A program made the translations under genes and the position numbers. The notes under the pieces were generated by a model. It made no database searches, was not told where the DNA came from, and was given only the letters and a program-made list of their open reading frames with translations. 5,272 nt of DNA from an uncultured Spartobacteria bacterium (lineage in GTDB: Bacteria; Verrucomicrobiota; Verrucomicrobiia; Chthoniobacterales; Terrimicrobiaceae), in NCBI GenBank assembly GCA_937960895.1, contig CALCJD010000080.1, positions 1-5,272 of the forward strand, in the 5' to 3' direction. This document shows, in pieces, positions 1-5,272 of this stretch (position 1 is its first letter; each line of letters begins with the position of its first letter).

Positions 1-30
1 GGCGTGGGCGTGGGCGTGGGCGTGGGCGTC
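1..30. repeat. In-frame hexanucleotide repeat encoding Pro-Thr repeats
   Basis: Five tandem copies of GGCGTG are seen on the plus strand, the last one ending in C, and the array touches the window edge. Read on the minus strand in the DUF4340 frame they encode Pro-Thr five times (residues 370-379, after VVQ). Because the unit is six bases, copy-number changes would lengthen or shorten the tail without a frameshift. Such Pro-Thr tracts usually act as flexible extended linkers. The true copy number is unknown because the array may continue outside. Confidence 0.9.
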
Positions 31-1139
31 GGCTGGACGACAAAGTCGGCGGGCTTGGTGAAGAGCGGCTCCATCAGGTATTGGGCAACCAGGAAGGTGC
101 GGCCCTCCAGACGTTTTGCGGCATTGAAGGCTTCGTCGGTTTTGGCCAGGCGATCCGCGAATTCCTTGTCGAGGCGTTCCTTGTCCTCGGGCTTTTCCTC
201 CGGGCCGGGCGTGCGTTCCCTCGGGGCCTCGGAGACGACGCCGATCCGCACGGGATATTTGCCGTCGGCGACCTCGCCGATCTGAATCGTGTAGGTCAGG
301 CCGTCGAAGGTGGTGACCTTGAGGGTCTGCAGGGCCTCGAATGGTTTGTCCTTCGCCTGCAGGTCGGAGATTTCCAAGCGGCCGAGGACGCGGACCGCGG
401 CTTCCACCTTGAACTGATCGGCTTTTTCTTCGGGTTTCATCCCGGCGACGGTCCACGGCTGGTCCGGGGCGGGGCGTTCAATGGTCCAGGAATTCGGACC
501 GTTTTCAAAGCTAAGCGTCCTGGCATTTTCGATGCGGGGCAGGAGACGGTCCAGCCAGTCCTCGGGACGCACGGTCACCTCGGACAGCGTGTCCTTCACC
601 AACACCGGTTGGGGAGAGTCGTTCACGACCAGGACAAACCGTCCCGCCGGAACGCCGCCCAAACCGGCGTCTCCGCCCGAAGGCGTGCGGTTGTAGGTTT
701 TGCCGAGCAGAACCACGGCGACCGTTTTGTCGCCGGCATCCCTGAGCTCAAGCCGCGTGGCGGACGGTTCCCCGCCCTGGCCGGGCTCGGTCAGCTGGAG
801 ACGGCCGAACTGGGAGGGTCCGGCCTCGATCTTCTGAAGCGCGTTGAGCTGCCAGAATTTCCGCAGAAGGCTGCCGATGCGGTTGAAGTCGGCGGGATAA
901 TCGTCGCGCTCGGCGACAATCCACACGCCGTCCTTGCGGACCAGGTGGACTTCGCCGTGGTCATCCTTGAGATGCACGGCGGCCACGGAATTCGGGTCAA
1001 AATCGGGCAACAACCTCCCGTCCGTTCCGTGCGCGACGGAACGCCAGGAATCCTTTTCGCGGCGGAGCAGGAGGAGGCTGGCGGTTCCCAGGACCACCAG
1101 GCCCAGGAGGAGGAGGAGGAGGGCGGATTTCCGGTTCAT
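1..1139 (-). CDS. Membrane-anchored DUF4340 domain protein, fourth gene of the ABC operon (3' end missing)
   Basis: The reading frame opens with ATG at 1139-1137 and stays open to the left edge, giving 379 complete codons and no stop, so the C-terminus lies outside. Residues 5-25 are a Leu-rich membrane segment after a short basic start (MNRKS), followed by RR, consistent with an N-terminal anchor and an extracytoplasmic body. The GVWIVAERDDYPAD stretch (about residues 71-84), the run to LLGKTYNR (144-151), and GGVPAGRFVLV (161-171) look like the DUF4340 family, in which a small beta-rich unit is repeated. A charged linker occupies about 304-336. The last visible residues are a Pro-Thr repeat. 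The start codon overlaps the GldG-like stop (ATGA at 1139-1136), with no Shine-Dalgarno sequence, so translation probably depends on coupling. The family role is unknown; the context suggests an accessory subunit of the transporter. Family assignment is by pattern recognition. Confidence 0.85.
   Translation of the reverse strand, partial: MNRKSALLLLLLGLVVLGTASLLLLRREKDSWRSVAHGTDGRLLPDFDPNSVAAVHLKDDHGEVHLVRKDGVWIVAERDDYPADFNRIGSLLRKFWQLNALQKIEAGPSQFGRLQLTEPGQGGEPSATRLELRDAGDKTVAVVLLGKTYNRTPSGGDAGLGGVPAGRFVLVVNDSPQPVLVKDTLSEVTVRPEDWLDRLLPRIENARTLSFENGPNSWTIERPAPDQPWTVAGMKPEEKADQFKVEAAVRVLGRLEISDLQAKDKPFEALQTLKVTTFDGLTYTIQIGEVADGKYPVRIGVVSEAPRERTPGPEEKPEDKERLDKEFADRLAKTDEAFNAAKRLEGRTFLVAQYLMEPLFTKPADFVVQPTPTPTPTPT
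1105..1122. repeat. AGG trinucleotide tract in the signal-anchor coding region
   Basis: Six consecutive AGG units on the plus strand correspond to CTC/CTG leucine codons on the minus strand, within the N-terminal membrane segment of the DUF4340 protein (about residues 7-12). The tract is explained by a poly-Leu hydrophobic core with one preferred codon. Although it resembles a Shine-Dalgarno sequence on the plus strand, no plus-strand gene follows it. Confidence 0.6.
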
Positions 1140-3040
1140 CGTGCGGCGGCGCGTTGACGTTTGATGAGGAAGAAGACGATTCCCATCACGGCCACGACGG
1201 CGGGCATGAGGGCGATGTTGATCCACTTGAGGCGGACCTCCAGCGCGTCAATGTCCTTCGCCAGATCGCGGCGGGTCTGTTTGAGCTGCTGGCGAATTTC
1301 CGCTTCCTTCCTGCGGAAGTTCTCGAGCTCTTTCTTCTGTTCCGGAGAGAGAATGTATTCCTGGCCCTTTTCCTTCGATCGCTGCAGTTCGTTCAGCTTG
1401 GTTTCGGTGGCCTGCAGCTCCTGTTCCAGCTGTTCGATGGTGCCCTGGTATTGTTTCTCGGCCTCGGTCTGCATCTGCTGGACCACGGTGAAGGGACGGG
1501 TGCCGGCCGCGCGGCTGCGCACAGCGATGAGGTTTTCATCACCGGCGAGCTGTTCAACCGCGCTCTGGGCAAAGGCCAGGTTGCCGTTGGCGGGCATGAG
1601 GAGGCGCTGACCGAAGAGGTTCGGAATCTCGCGGATGGCGATGGGATCCTGGATGAAATCGGCGTCGCCGATCAGCACGATGGAGGTTTCGGCGGTCGAC
1701 TCCTTCAACGGGGCGTCGGCCTTTTCCTTCCCGTCGCCGTTTTCCTTCTTTTCGTTTTCGTCAGGCGTTTCCGCTTCGGCGGCCGCCGCGGCGTTCGGTT
1801 TTCCGTCCGGGAAGGCGGTCTTGAATTTGCCGGTGAGGCGCAGGGCGAGCGGCAGTTGTCTGCCGGCGGGTGCGGCGGTGCGCATGGCGGCATCGGGCGA
1901 ATTTTCCGCGAAGACGGGATCCACCTGGGCGGCGTGGTCCGAGGAATGAACCAGCACCGTGCTCTTCACGTCGGCCGGGGCGGTGGTGCCGGAGTTGACC
2001 TCATAAGCGCCGGCAAAGGCGACGAGCATGTTTTCGATGCCGGTCGTGAGCACGTCGTCGGAGGCAAAGGCGGTCTGGTTGAGGAAAAGCACGGCGGGCT
2101 GGCGTCCGCGCTGCGTGGTGATGCCGAATTGGGGGTCAACCACCGCCTGGGACGAATTGAAGGAAACGCCCCACGCCGGCAGCAGTTTGCTGAGGGTGGA
2201 CGAACTCGGCGGTCCGCCCATGAAGGCCTGGCGGTCGAGCACGCAGTAGGGATCAAGCAGCGCGACCAGGCGTCCGCCGCGCAGGACAAACTGATCGATG
2301 GCAAACTGCGTGGTGTCGGTGATCGTCTTGGGATGAATCACCATCAGCACGTCCACGTCCTCCGGGATGGAGTCAACGGTGGTGGAAATTTCCCGCACGT
2401 CGAAGTTCTGACGCAGTTCGCTGATGAAGACCCACGACGGCTGGGGCTGCATGCCCATCTGCATCATCATGGGATTCATGGTGCCGAAGGCCGGCAGCCA
2501 GCTCATCACGCCGATGACGGGTTTCTTGTCGGAGGCGACCTGCGAGATGGCGCGGGCGATTTCGTACTCGAGCAGGCTTTCCCGCTCGGGCAGCAGGAAG
2601 GGAATGGCCGCCTTGCGGTCGAGCATGCTCACGCTGAGGCCGAGGAAAATCCGGTCGCCGTTGGTGGTGGGCAGTCCGGTCACCCCGTCCAGCTCCGCGG
2701 AATCCTCGGCGTCGGAGTCGGGTTCGGTGTCGAGCTTCTGCAGCTTGATGAACCGGCTGGCCTGGGAGAATTCCTTCAGCGTGTCCTCGACGCGCGTCGC
2801 ATAGTTCCGCAGTTCGATCGGCATGGCGGAACCCTTCGTCACGTAGAGGCGGATCTGCACCGGCGTGTCGAGCTTCGCGAGAATGGCGCGGGTGCCCGGT
2901 GAGAGCGTGAACGCACGGTCCTCGGTGAGGTCGATGCGTTGTTTGAAATTGCCGGCGAGGAAGTTGAGGGCCAGGAGGGCGAAAAAGAGCGCAACAACCC
3001 CGGCCACGGAGAACAGCAGAGTTTCTTGGGTCTTTTTCAT
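1136..3040 (-). CDS. GldG-like ABC transporter auxiliary protein (ABC_transp_aux family)
   Basis: This is a 634-residue protein of the GldG/ABC_transp_aux type, an extracytoplasmic partner of ABC-2 exporters. Residues 8-29 form an N-terminal membrane anchor followed by the typical RIDLTEDRAFTLSPGTR stretch (35-51). The conserved core includes KPVIGVMSWLP (173-183), a Met-rich loop (188-197), the VLRGGRLVALLDPYC region (252-266), and GDADFIQD (458-465) followed by GNLAFAQSAVEQLAGDENLIAVRSR-type sequence (486-510). A low-complexity Ala/Glu/Lys linker spans about 412-449. Residues 520-604 are rich in Glu, Gln, Lys and Leu and look like a long coiled coil, leading into a second membrane helix (606-626) and a basic tail. 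The topology would be a large outer domain held at both ends. It starts 9 bases after the permease stop and overlaps the next gene by ATGA. No strong ribosome-binding site is visible. Substrate and exact role are unknown. Confidence 0.9.
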   Translation of the reverse strand: MKKTQETLLFSVAGVVALFFALLALNFLAGNFKQRIDLTEDRAFTLSPGTRAILAKLDTPVQIRLYVTKGSAMPIELRNYATRVEDTLKEFSQASRFIKLQKLDTEPDSDAEDSAELDGVTGLPTTNGDRIFLGLSVSMLDRKAAIPFLLPERESLLEYEIARAISQVASDKKPVIGVMSWLPAFGTMNPMMMQMGMQPQPSWVFISELRQNFDVREISTTVDSIPEDVDVLMVIHPKTITDTTQFAIDQFVLRGGRLVALLDPYCVLDRQAFMGGPPSSSTLSKLLPAWGVSFNSSQAVVDPQFGITTQRGRQPAVLFLNQTAFASDDVLTTGIENMLVAFAGAYEVNSGTTAPADVKSTVLVHSSDHAAQVDPVFAENSPDAAMRTAAPAGRQLPLALRLTGKFKTAFPDGKPNAAAAAEAETPDENEKKENGDGKEKADAPLKESTAETSIVLIGDADFIQDPIAIREIPNLFGQRLLMPANGNLAFAQSAVEQLAGDENLIAVRSRAAGTRPFTVVQQMQTEAEKQYQGTIEQLEQELQATETKLNELQRSKEKGQEYILSPEQKKELENFRRKEAEIRQQLKQTRRDLAKDIDALEVRLKWINIALMPAVVAVMGIVFFLIKRQRAAAR

Positions 3041-3049
3041 ACGGCTCGG

Positions 3050-3793
3050 CTACCCGGCGCGGCGCATGCGCAGCACCACGCTGGTGGTGAAGAGGCAAAA
3101 GACGATGATCGACAGGAAAAACACCAGGTCCCGCGTGTCCACCACGCCCTTCTGAATGCTGGCAAAGTGGGTCATCACACTGAAGGAGGCGACAAACTCC
3201 ACCAGCCACGGCGCGGCCCAGCGGCCCAGCAGGTCAATGACCGGCGGCCAGCCCGCCAGAATGAGGAAGAGACAGACCACCACGGAAACGATGAAACTGA
3301 CCACCTGGCTGCGGGTGAGCGCGGAGGTGAGCGCGGTCACCGCCAGATACGTTCCGGCCAGAAGCAGTCCGCCGAAATAACCGGCGAGAATCACCCCGTT
3401 GTCGGGATTCCCGAGCCAGTTGACGGTGAGGACCAGCGGGAACGTGAGGAAAAGGGCGATGGTCACGACCAGCCAGGACGCCAGGAATTTGCCCACGATG
3501 GCATGCCAGGGGGCGATGGGCATCGTGAGCAGAAGCTCCAGCGTGCCGAGCCGGCGTTCCTCCGACCACATGCGCATGCCCACGGCGGGAACAAGAAAGA
3601 GATACAGCCATGGGAGCCAGACAAAGAAGGAGGACAGGTTGGCCTCGTTCCGGAGGAAAAAATTGCTCACCATGAAGGTGAAGAATCCGGCCAGAAGCAG
3701 GAAGATGATGATGAACACATACGCGATGGGCGAGGCGAACAACCCCACCACTTCGCGCTTCGCAATCGTCCAGATGCTGCGCCAGCTGTTCAT
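3050..3793 (-). CDS. ABC-2 type transporter permease (GldF-like)
   Basis: This 247-residue integral membrane protein has about six predicted helices, near residues 22-44, 56-74, 100-123, 134-157, 163-182 and 222-241. Between helices 2 and 3 lies MRMWSEERRLGTLELLLTMP (73-92), the conserved ABC-2 permease element that contacts the ATPase. The segment around 202-223 (FSVMTHF, KGVVDTRDLVFFLS) is typical of GldF-like permeases. Length fits this subfamily, roughly 240-250 residues. The start ATG at 3793-3791 overlaps the ATPase stop in ATGA, and no Shine-Dalgarno sequence precedes it, so translational coupling is likely. It should dimerise, or pair with an undetected partner, to form the channel driven by the upstream ATPase. 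The transported substrate cannot be inferred. Confidence 0.93.
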   Translation of the reverse strand: MNSWRSIWTIAKREVVGLFASPIAYVFIIIFLLLAGFFTFMVSNFFLRNEANLSSFFVWLPWLYLFLVPAVGMRMWSEERRLGTLELLLTMPIAPWHAIVGKFLASWLVVTIALFLTFPLVLTVNWLGNPDNGVILAGYFGGLLLAGTYLAVTALTSALTRSQVVSFIVSVVVCLFLILAGWPPVIDLLGRWAAPWLVEFVASFSVMTHFASIQKGVVDTRDLVFFLSIIVFCLFTTSVVLRMRRAG

Positions 3794-4743
3794 GAGCGGT
3801 TTTTGGTGGTGTCGGGAAGCGTGATGGAGCGGAAGACATCATCGAGCCGCCCTTCCTCCGCATGCAGATCGAGAAGTTTCCAGTTTTCCCGGGCGGCCAG
3901 CTGGGAAACGGCGGCGGCGAGCGCCGGCTTGTCCCTCTCGCGCGGCTGGACGGTGACGACGGGCGGGGATTCGGACACGACGGACGCCCCGTCGGCCTCG
4001 GGCAGTGCGTCGAGTTTTTTCGCGACGTCCGCGGCGGATCCCTCCGCCAGCTTCACCGTGAGGCGTCCGGCCAGCGGCGAGCGGCGCTTGAGTTCGTCCG
4101 GAGTGCCGTTGGCCACGATCTTGCCGCGGTCGATGATGATCGCGCGGGTGCACACCGCCTCGACCTCCTCGAGGATGTGCGTGGAGAAAATGATCGCCTT
4201 CTTTTCGCCCATGCGGCGGATGAGCGTGCGCACCTCGTGCTTCTGATTGGGATCGAGGCCGTCCGTCGGCTCGTCGAGAATGAGCACCTCGGGGTCGTGC
4301 AGGAGCGACTGGGCAAAGCAGGTGCGGTGTTTGTAGCCCTTGGACAGCGTCTCGACGCTCTGGTGCAGGACATTTTCCAGGAAACACATCTCCGCCACCC
4401 GGGCCACCGCCTTCCGCCTGGCCTCGCCGTACAGGCCGCGAAGCTCGGCGGAAAAGTTGAGAAATTCGAGCACGGTCAGGTCCGTGTAGCAGGGCGCATT
4501 TTCCGGCAGATAACCGATGAGCCGGCGCGCCGGAATCGGCTGCTCCAGCATGTTGTAGGATCCCACGCGCACCTCGCCTTCATCCGGCGGGATGAAGCCG
4601 GTGATCATGCGCATGGTGGTGGATTTTCCCGCACCGTTCGGACCAAGAAACCCAAGAACCTCCCCCTTTTCCACGGAGAAGGAAATGCCATCAACTGCGA
4701 GCTTCGGACCAAACTGTTTTCTCAGATTCGAGACGCCAATCAT
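3790..4743 (-). CDS. ABC transporter ATP-binding protein (GldA/NosF-like)
   Basis: This 317-residue cytoplasmic ATPase carries every motif expected of an active nucleotide-binding domain. These are Walker A GPNGAGKST (34-42), the Q-loop region GYLPE (77-81) with Glu where many families have Gln, the signature LSKGYKHR (133-140, the LSKGY variant usual in this subfamily), Walker B VLILDEP (153-159), D-loop GLDP (162-165) and switch His189 in FSTH. Residues from about 220 form the extra C-terminal domain of this family, ending in the characteristic LDDVF motif (300-304). The start is well fixed: an in-frame TAG lies 57 bases upstream and no other usual start codon falls between. No Shine-Dalgarno sequence precedes it. 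It is the first gene of the operon and powers the permease encoded next. Confidence 0.95.
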   Translation of the reverse strand: MIGVSNLRKQFGPKLAVDGISFSVEKGEVLGFLGPNGAGKSTTMRMITGFIPPDEGEVRVGSYNMLEQPIPARRLIGYLPENAPCYTDLTVLEFLNFSAELRGLYGEARRKAVARVAEMCFLENVLHQSVETLSKGYKHRTCFAQSLLHDPEVLILDEPTDGLDPNQKHEVRTLIRRMGEKKAIIFSTHILEEVEAVCTRAIIIDRGKIVANGTPDELKRRSPLAGRLTVKLAEGSAADVAKKLDALPEADGASVVSESPPVVTVQPRERDKPALAAAVSQLAARENWKLLDLHAEEGRLDDVFRSITLPDTTKNRS

Positions 4744-4793
4744 GGAAAATCGGGATCGGAAGGGAGAGCGTTTGCGATGGGTAGAGACAGGCG

Positions 4794-4823
4794 ACTAAAA
4801 ACAATGTTCAAAAAAATTTTCAA
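4794..4823 (-). promoter_or_regulatory. Possible promoter of the ABC operon
   Basis: On the minus strand TTGAAA (4823-4818) resembles a -35 box (5 of 6), followed after 18 bases by TTTAGT (4799-4794), a 4-of-6 match to a -10 box. Transcription would begin near 4787, leaving a leader of about 44 bases before the ATPase start. The AT-rich block just upstream could act as an UP-like element. The -10 match is weak and sigma-factor preferences of this organism are unknown, so this is only a candidate. Confidence 0.3.
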
Positions 4824-4833
4824 AAATTTTTTT
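4810..4833. repeat. Perfect AT-only inverted repeat (11-base arms, 2-base centre)
   Basis: The left arm at 4810-4820 (seven A then four T) is the exact reverse complement of the right arm at 4823-4833 (four A then seven T), around a CA centre. It sits within a 38-base block (4796-4833) that has only four G or C bases, in an otherwise GC-rich window, and 67 bases upstream of the ATPase start. It overlaps the candidate -35 box. It could be a regulator-binding dyad, intrinsically bent A-tract DNA, or simply promoter AT-richness; the sequence alone does not decide. Confidence 0.75.
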
Positions 4834-4942
4834 CCACTTCCACCCGTCCCCTCCCAAGGGGGGCGACAGCGCCAGCGCGATCCCAAATTCCCTTCGGCCC
4901 GCTGACGTGGGGGAAGCCGGAACGCTGATTCCGCCTTGCTCC

Positions 4943-4966
4943 GCGGACGGGGAGCCCCCCGTCTGC
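4943..4966. other. GC-rich stem-loop in the intergenic region
   Basis: Bases 4943-4952 can pair with 4957-4966 over ten positions, nine Watson-Crick and one G-T/G-U, around the loop AGCC. The core GACGGGG / CCCCGTC is perfect. No T-run follows on either strand, so it does not look like a classical intrinsic terminator. Competing helices are possible: 4938-4942 with 4951-4955, and 4959-4963 with 4973-4977. It may be a dispersed palindromic element, part of a leader structure, or chance in GC-rich DNA. Confidence 0.5.
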
Positions 4967-5016
4967 CCCGGGGACGGCCGGGCGGTGTCTCCACGCTTTT
5001 CGGAGCATTCCCCCTT

Positions 5017-5022
5017 TAAAAT
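5017..5022 (+). promoter_or_regulatory. Possible -10 box for the restriction gene
   Basis: TAAAAT matches the bacterial -10 consensus at 5 of 6 positions and lies in a short AT-rich patch. Transcription starting near 5029 would leave a leader of about 29 bases, enough to include the Shine-Dalgarno sequence. No good -35 box is seen at the right distance. A second TAAAAT at 5039-5044 is too close to the start codon to fit the ribosome-binding site. Confidence 0.25.
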
Positions 5023-5044
5023 TTCACCCGTTGCGTGGTAAAAT

Positions 5045-5050
5045 GGAGGT
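5045..5050 (+). promoter_or_regulatory. Strong Shine-Dalgarno sequence of the restriction gene
   Basis: GGAGGT is a near-perfect anti-Shine-Dalgarno match with a 7-base spacer to the ATG at 5058. It decides between two in-frame ATG codons: the one at 5043 overlaps the motif itself and has no comparable site upstream, so 5058 is preferred. Confidence 0.8.
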
Positions 5051-5057
5051 TTCCCGT

Positions 5058-5272
5058 ATGCCCGCCGCTCCCTCCTATTCCCAAGTCCCCGCCCCTGCCA
5101 CGGCCGTGGTGCGGGAACAGGACATAGAGAACGAGTTTCTCGAAAAACTGCGGAATCTCAAATACACCCTCCGCCCCGACATTCGCGACCGCGCCGCGCT
5201 GGAGCGGAACTTTCGCCAAAAATTCGAGGCCCTCAACCGCGTCCAGCTCACCGACGCCGAGTTCGCCCGCCT
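5058..5272 (+). CDS. hsdR: Type I restriction endonuclease R subunit, HsdR (N-terminal fragment)
   Basis: The frame starts with ATG at 5058 and is open to the right edge, giving 71 complete codons of a protein normally about 1000 residues long. After a Pro/Ala-rich leader (MPAAPSYSQVPAPA) comes REQDIENEFLEKLRNLKYT (20-38) and then LERNFRQKFEALNRVQLTDAEFARL (47-71). This matches the beginning of many HsdR proteins, where an E..FL..L...GY segment precedes LR.NF...LE.LN...LTD.EF. HsdR supplies the ATP-dependent translocase and nuclease of type I restriction-modification, acting with HsdM and HsdS. The nuclease and helicase motifs lie beyond the window and cannot be checked. Base composition resembles the neighbours, so the fragment gives no sign of recent transfer. 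The call rests on a short, recognisable N-terminal pattern. Confidence 0.75.
   Translation, partial: MPAAPSYSQVPAPATAVVREQDIENEFLEKLRNLKYTLRPDIRDRAALERNFRQKFEALNRVQLTDAEFAR

Larger units (their letters stand above)
4744..5057. other. Intergenic region between divergent genes
   Basis: These 314 bases separate the ABC operon from the divergent restriction gene, and I see no credible gene in them. They have three parts: an AT-rich block close to the ATPase gene (4796-4833), a GC-rich middle (about 4840-5000) with several potential stem-loops and C/G runs, and a short AT-rich patch (5015-5024) before the plus-strand gene. The short frames crossing it have Arg/Pro/Gly-rich translations typical of GC-rich non-coding sequence. 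Promoters for both transcription units must lie here or within the gene starts. Confidence 0.8.

Noticed and set aside
1..30. CRISPR or other spaced repeat array
   Set aside because: The repeat unit is six bases, tandem and without spacers, and lies in frame within a coding sequence.
81..1157. Long plus-strand open frame of 358 codons
   Set aside because: It lies opposite the DUF4340 gene, which has a recognisable family pattern, a signal anchor and an ATGA junction. The plus-strand translation is Gly/Arg/His-rich with no domain, as expected for a shadow frame in GC-rich DNA.
1154..2902. Plus-strand open frame of 582 codons
   Set aside because: It is antisense to the GldG-like gene. Its composition is skewed to Gly, His, Arg and Glu with no recognisable motif or ribosome-binding site.
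2939..4246. Plus-strand open frame of 435 codons
   Set aside because: It spans antisense to the GldG-like start, the permease and part of the ATPase. The translation is hydrophilic and low in complexity, so it is a shadow of real genes.
1..4743. Gliding motility locus
   Set aside because: GldA/F/G-like similarity does not mean gliding. No other gld or spr genes are present and the context does not point to Bacteroidetes.
3862..4905. Plus-strand open frame of 347 codons
   Set aside because: It is antisense to the ATPase gene, whose Walker, signature and switch motifs are all intact on the other strand.
4943..4966. Intrinsic terminator
   Set aside because: The stem is strong but no T-run follows on either strand, and it lies upstream of both divergent genes, where a terminator has nothing obvious to end.
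5043..5057. Upstream ATG at 5043 as the hsdR start
   Set aside because: This ATG overlaps the GGAGGT motif and has no Shine-Dalgarno sequence of its own, whereas the ATG at 5058 has ideal spacing.

Overview
The window reads as high-GC bacterial chromosome. It holds four co-directional minus-strand genes that form one compact ABC-transporter operon, a 314-base intergenic region, and the 5' end of a divergent plus-strand gene encoding a type I restriction endonuclease R subunit. The GldA/GldF/GldG-like plus DUF4340 gene set and the style of the proteins (a GldG-like protein with a Met-rich loop and a charged linker) suggest Verrucomicrobiota or a related group. That placement is inference from family resemblance; no rRNA or other taxonomic marker is present.

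Layout, in transcription order on the minus strand: ABC ATPase (4743-3790), ABC-2 type permease (3793-3050), GldG-like auxiliary protein with two membrane anchors (3040-1136), and a membrane-anchored DUF4340 protein (1139 to the left edge, incomplete). Junctions are an ATGA overlap, a 9-base gap, and a second ATGA overlap, so the four products are almost certainly co-transcribed and translationally coupled. The ATPase would energise the six-helix permease. The GldG-like and DUF4340 proteins would put large domains on the outer face of the membrane as accessory subunits. The substrate cannot be read from sequence, and gliding motility is not implied outside Bacteroidetes.

The intergenic region 4744-5057 contains a very AT-rich segment (4796-4833) with a perfect 11-base inverted repeat next to the ATPase gene, then a GC-rich stretch with a strong hairpin (4943-4966), then a short AT-rich patch before the plus-strand gene. 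That gene starts at 5058 behind a strong Shine-Dalgarno sequence and runs off the right edge. Its 71 complete codons match the N-terminal start of HsdR proteins.

I see no CRISPR array, tRNA, rRNA, insertion sequence or convincing new system. The points most worth checking are the AT-rich dyad between the divergent genes, the contrast in ribosome-binding sites across the divergence point, the hairpin cluster, and what lies downstream of hsdR beyond the window.
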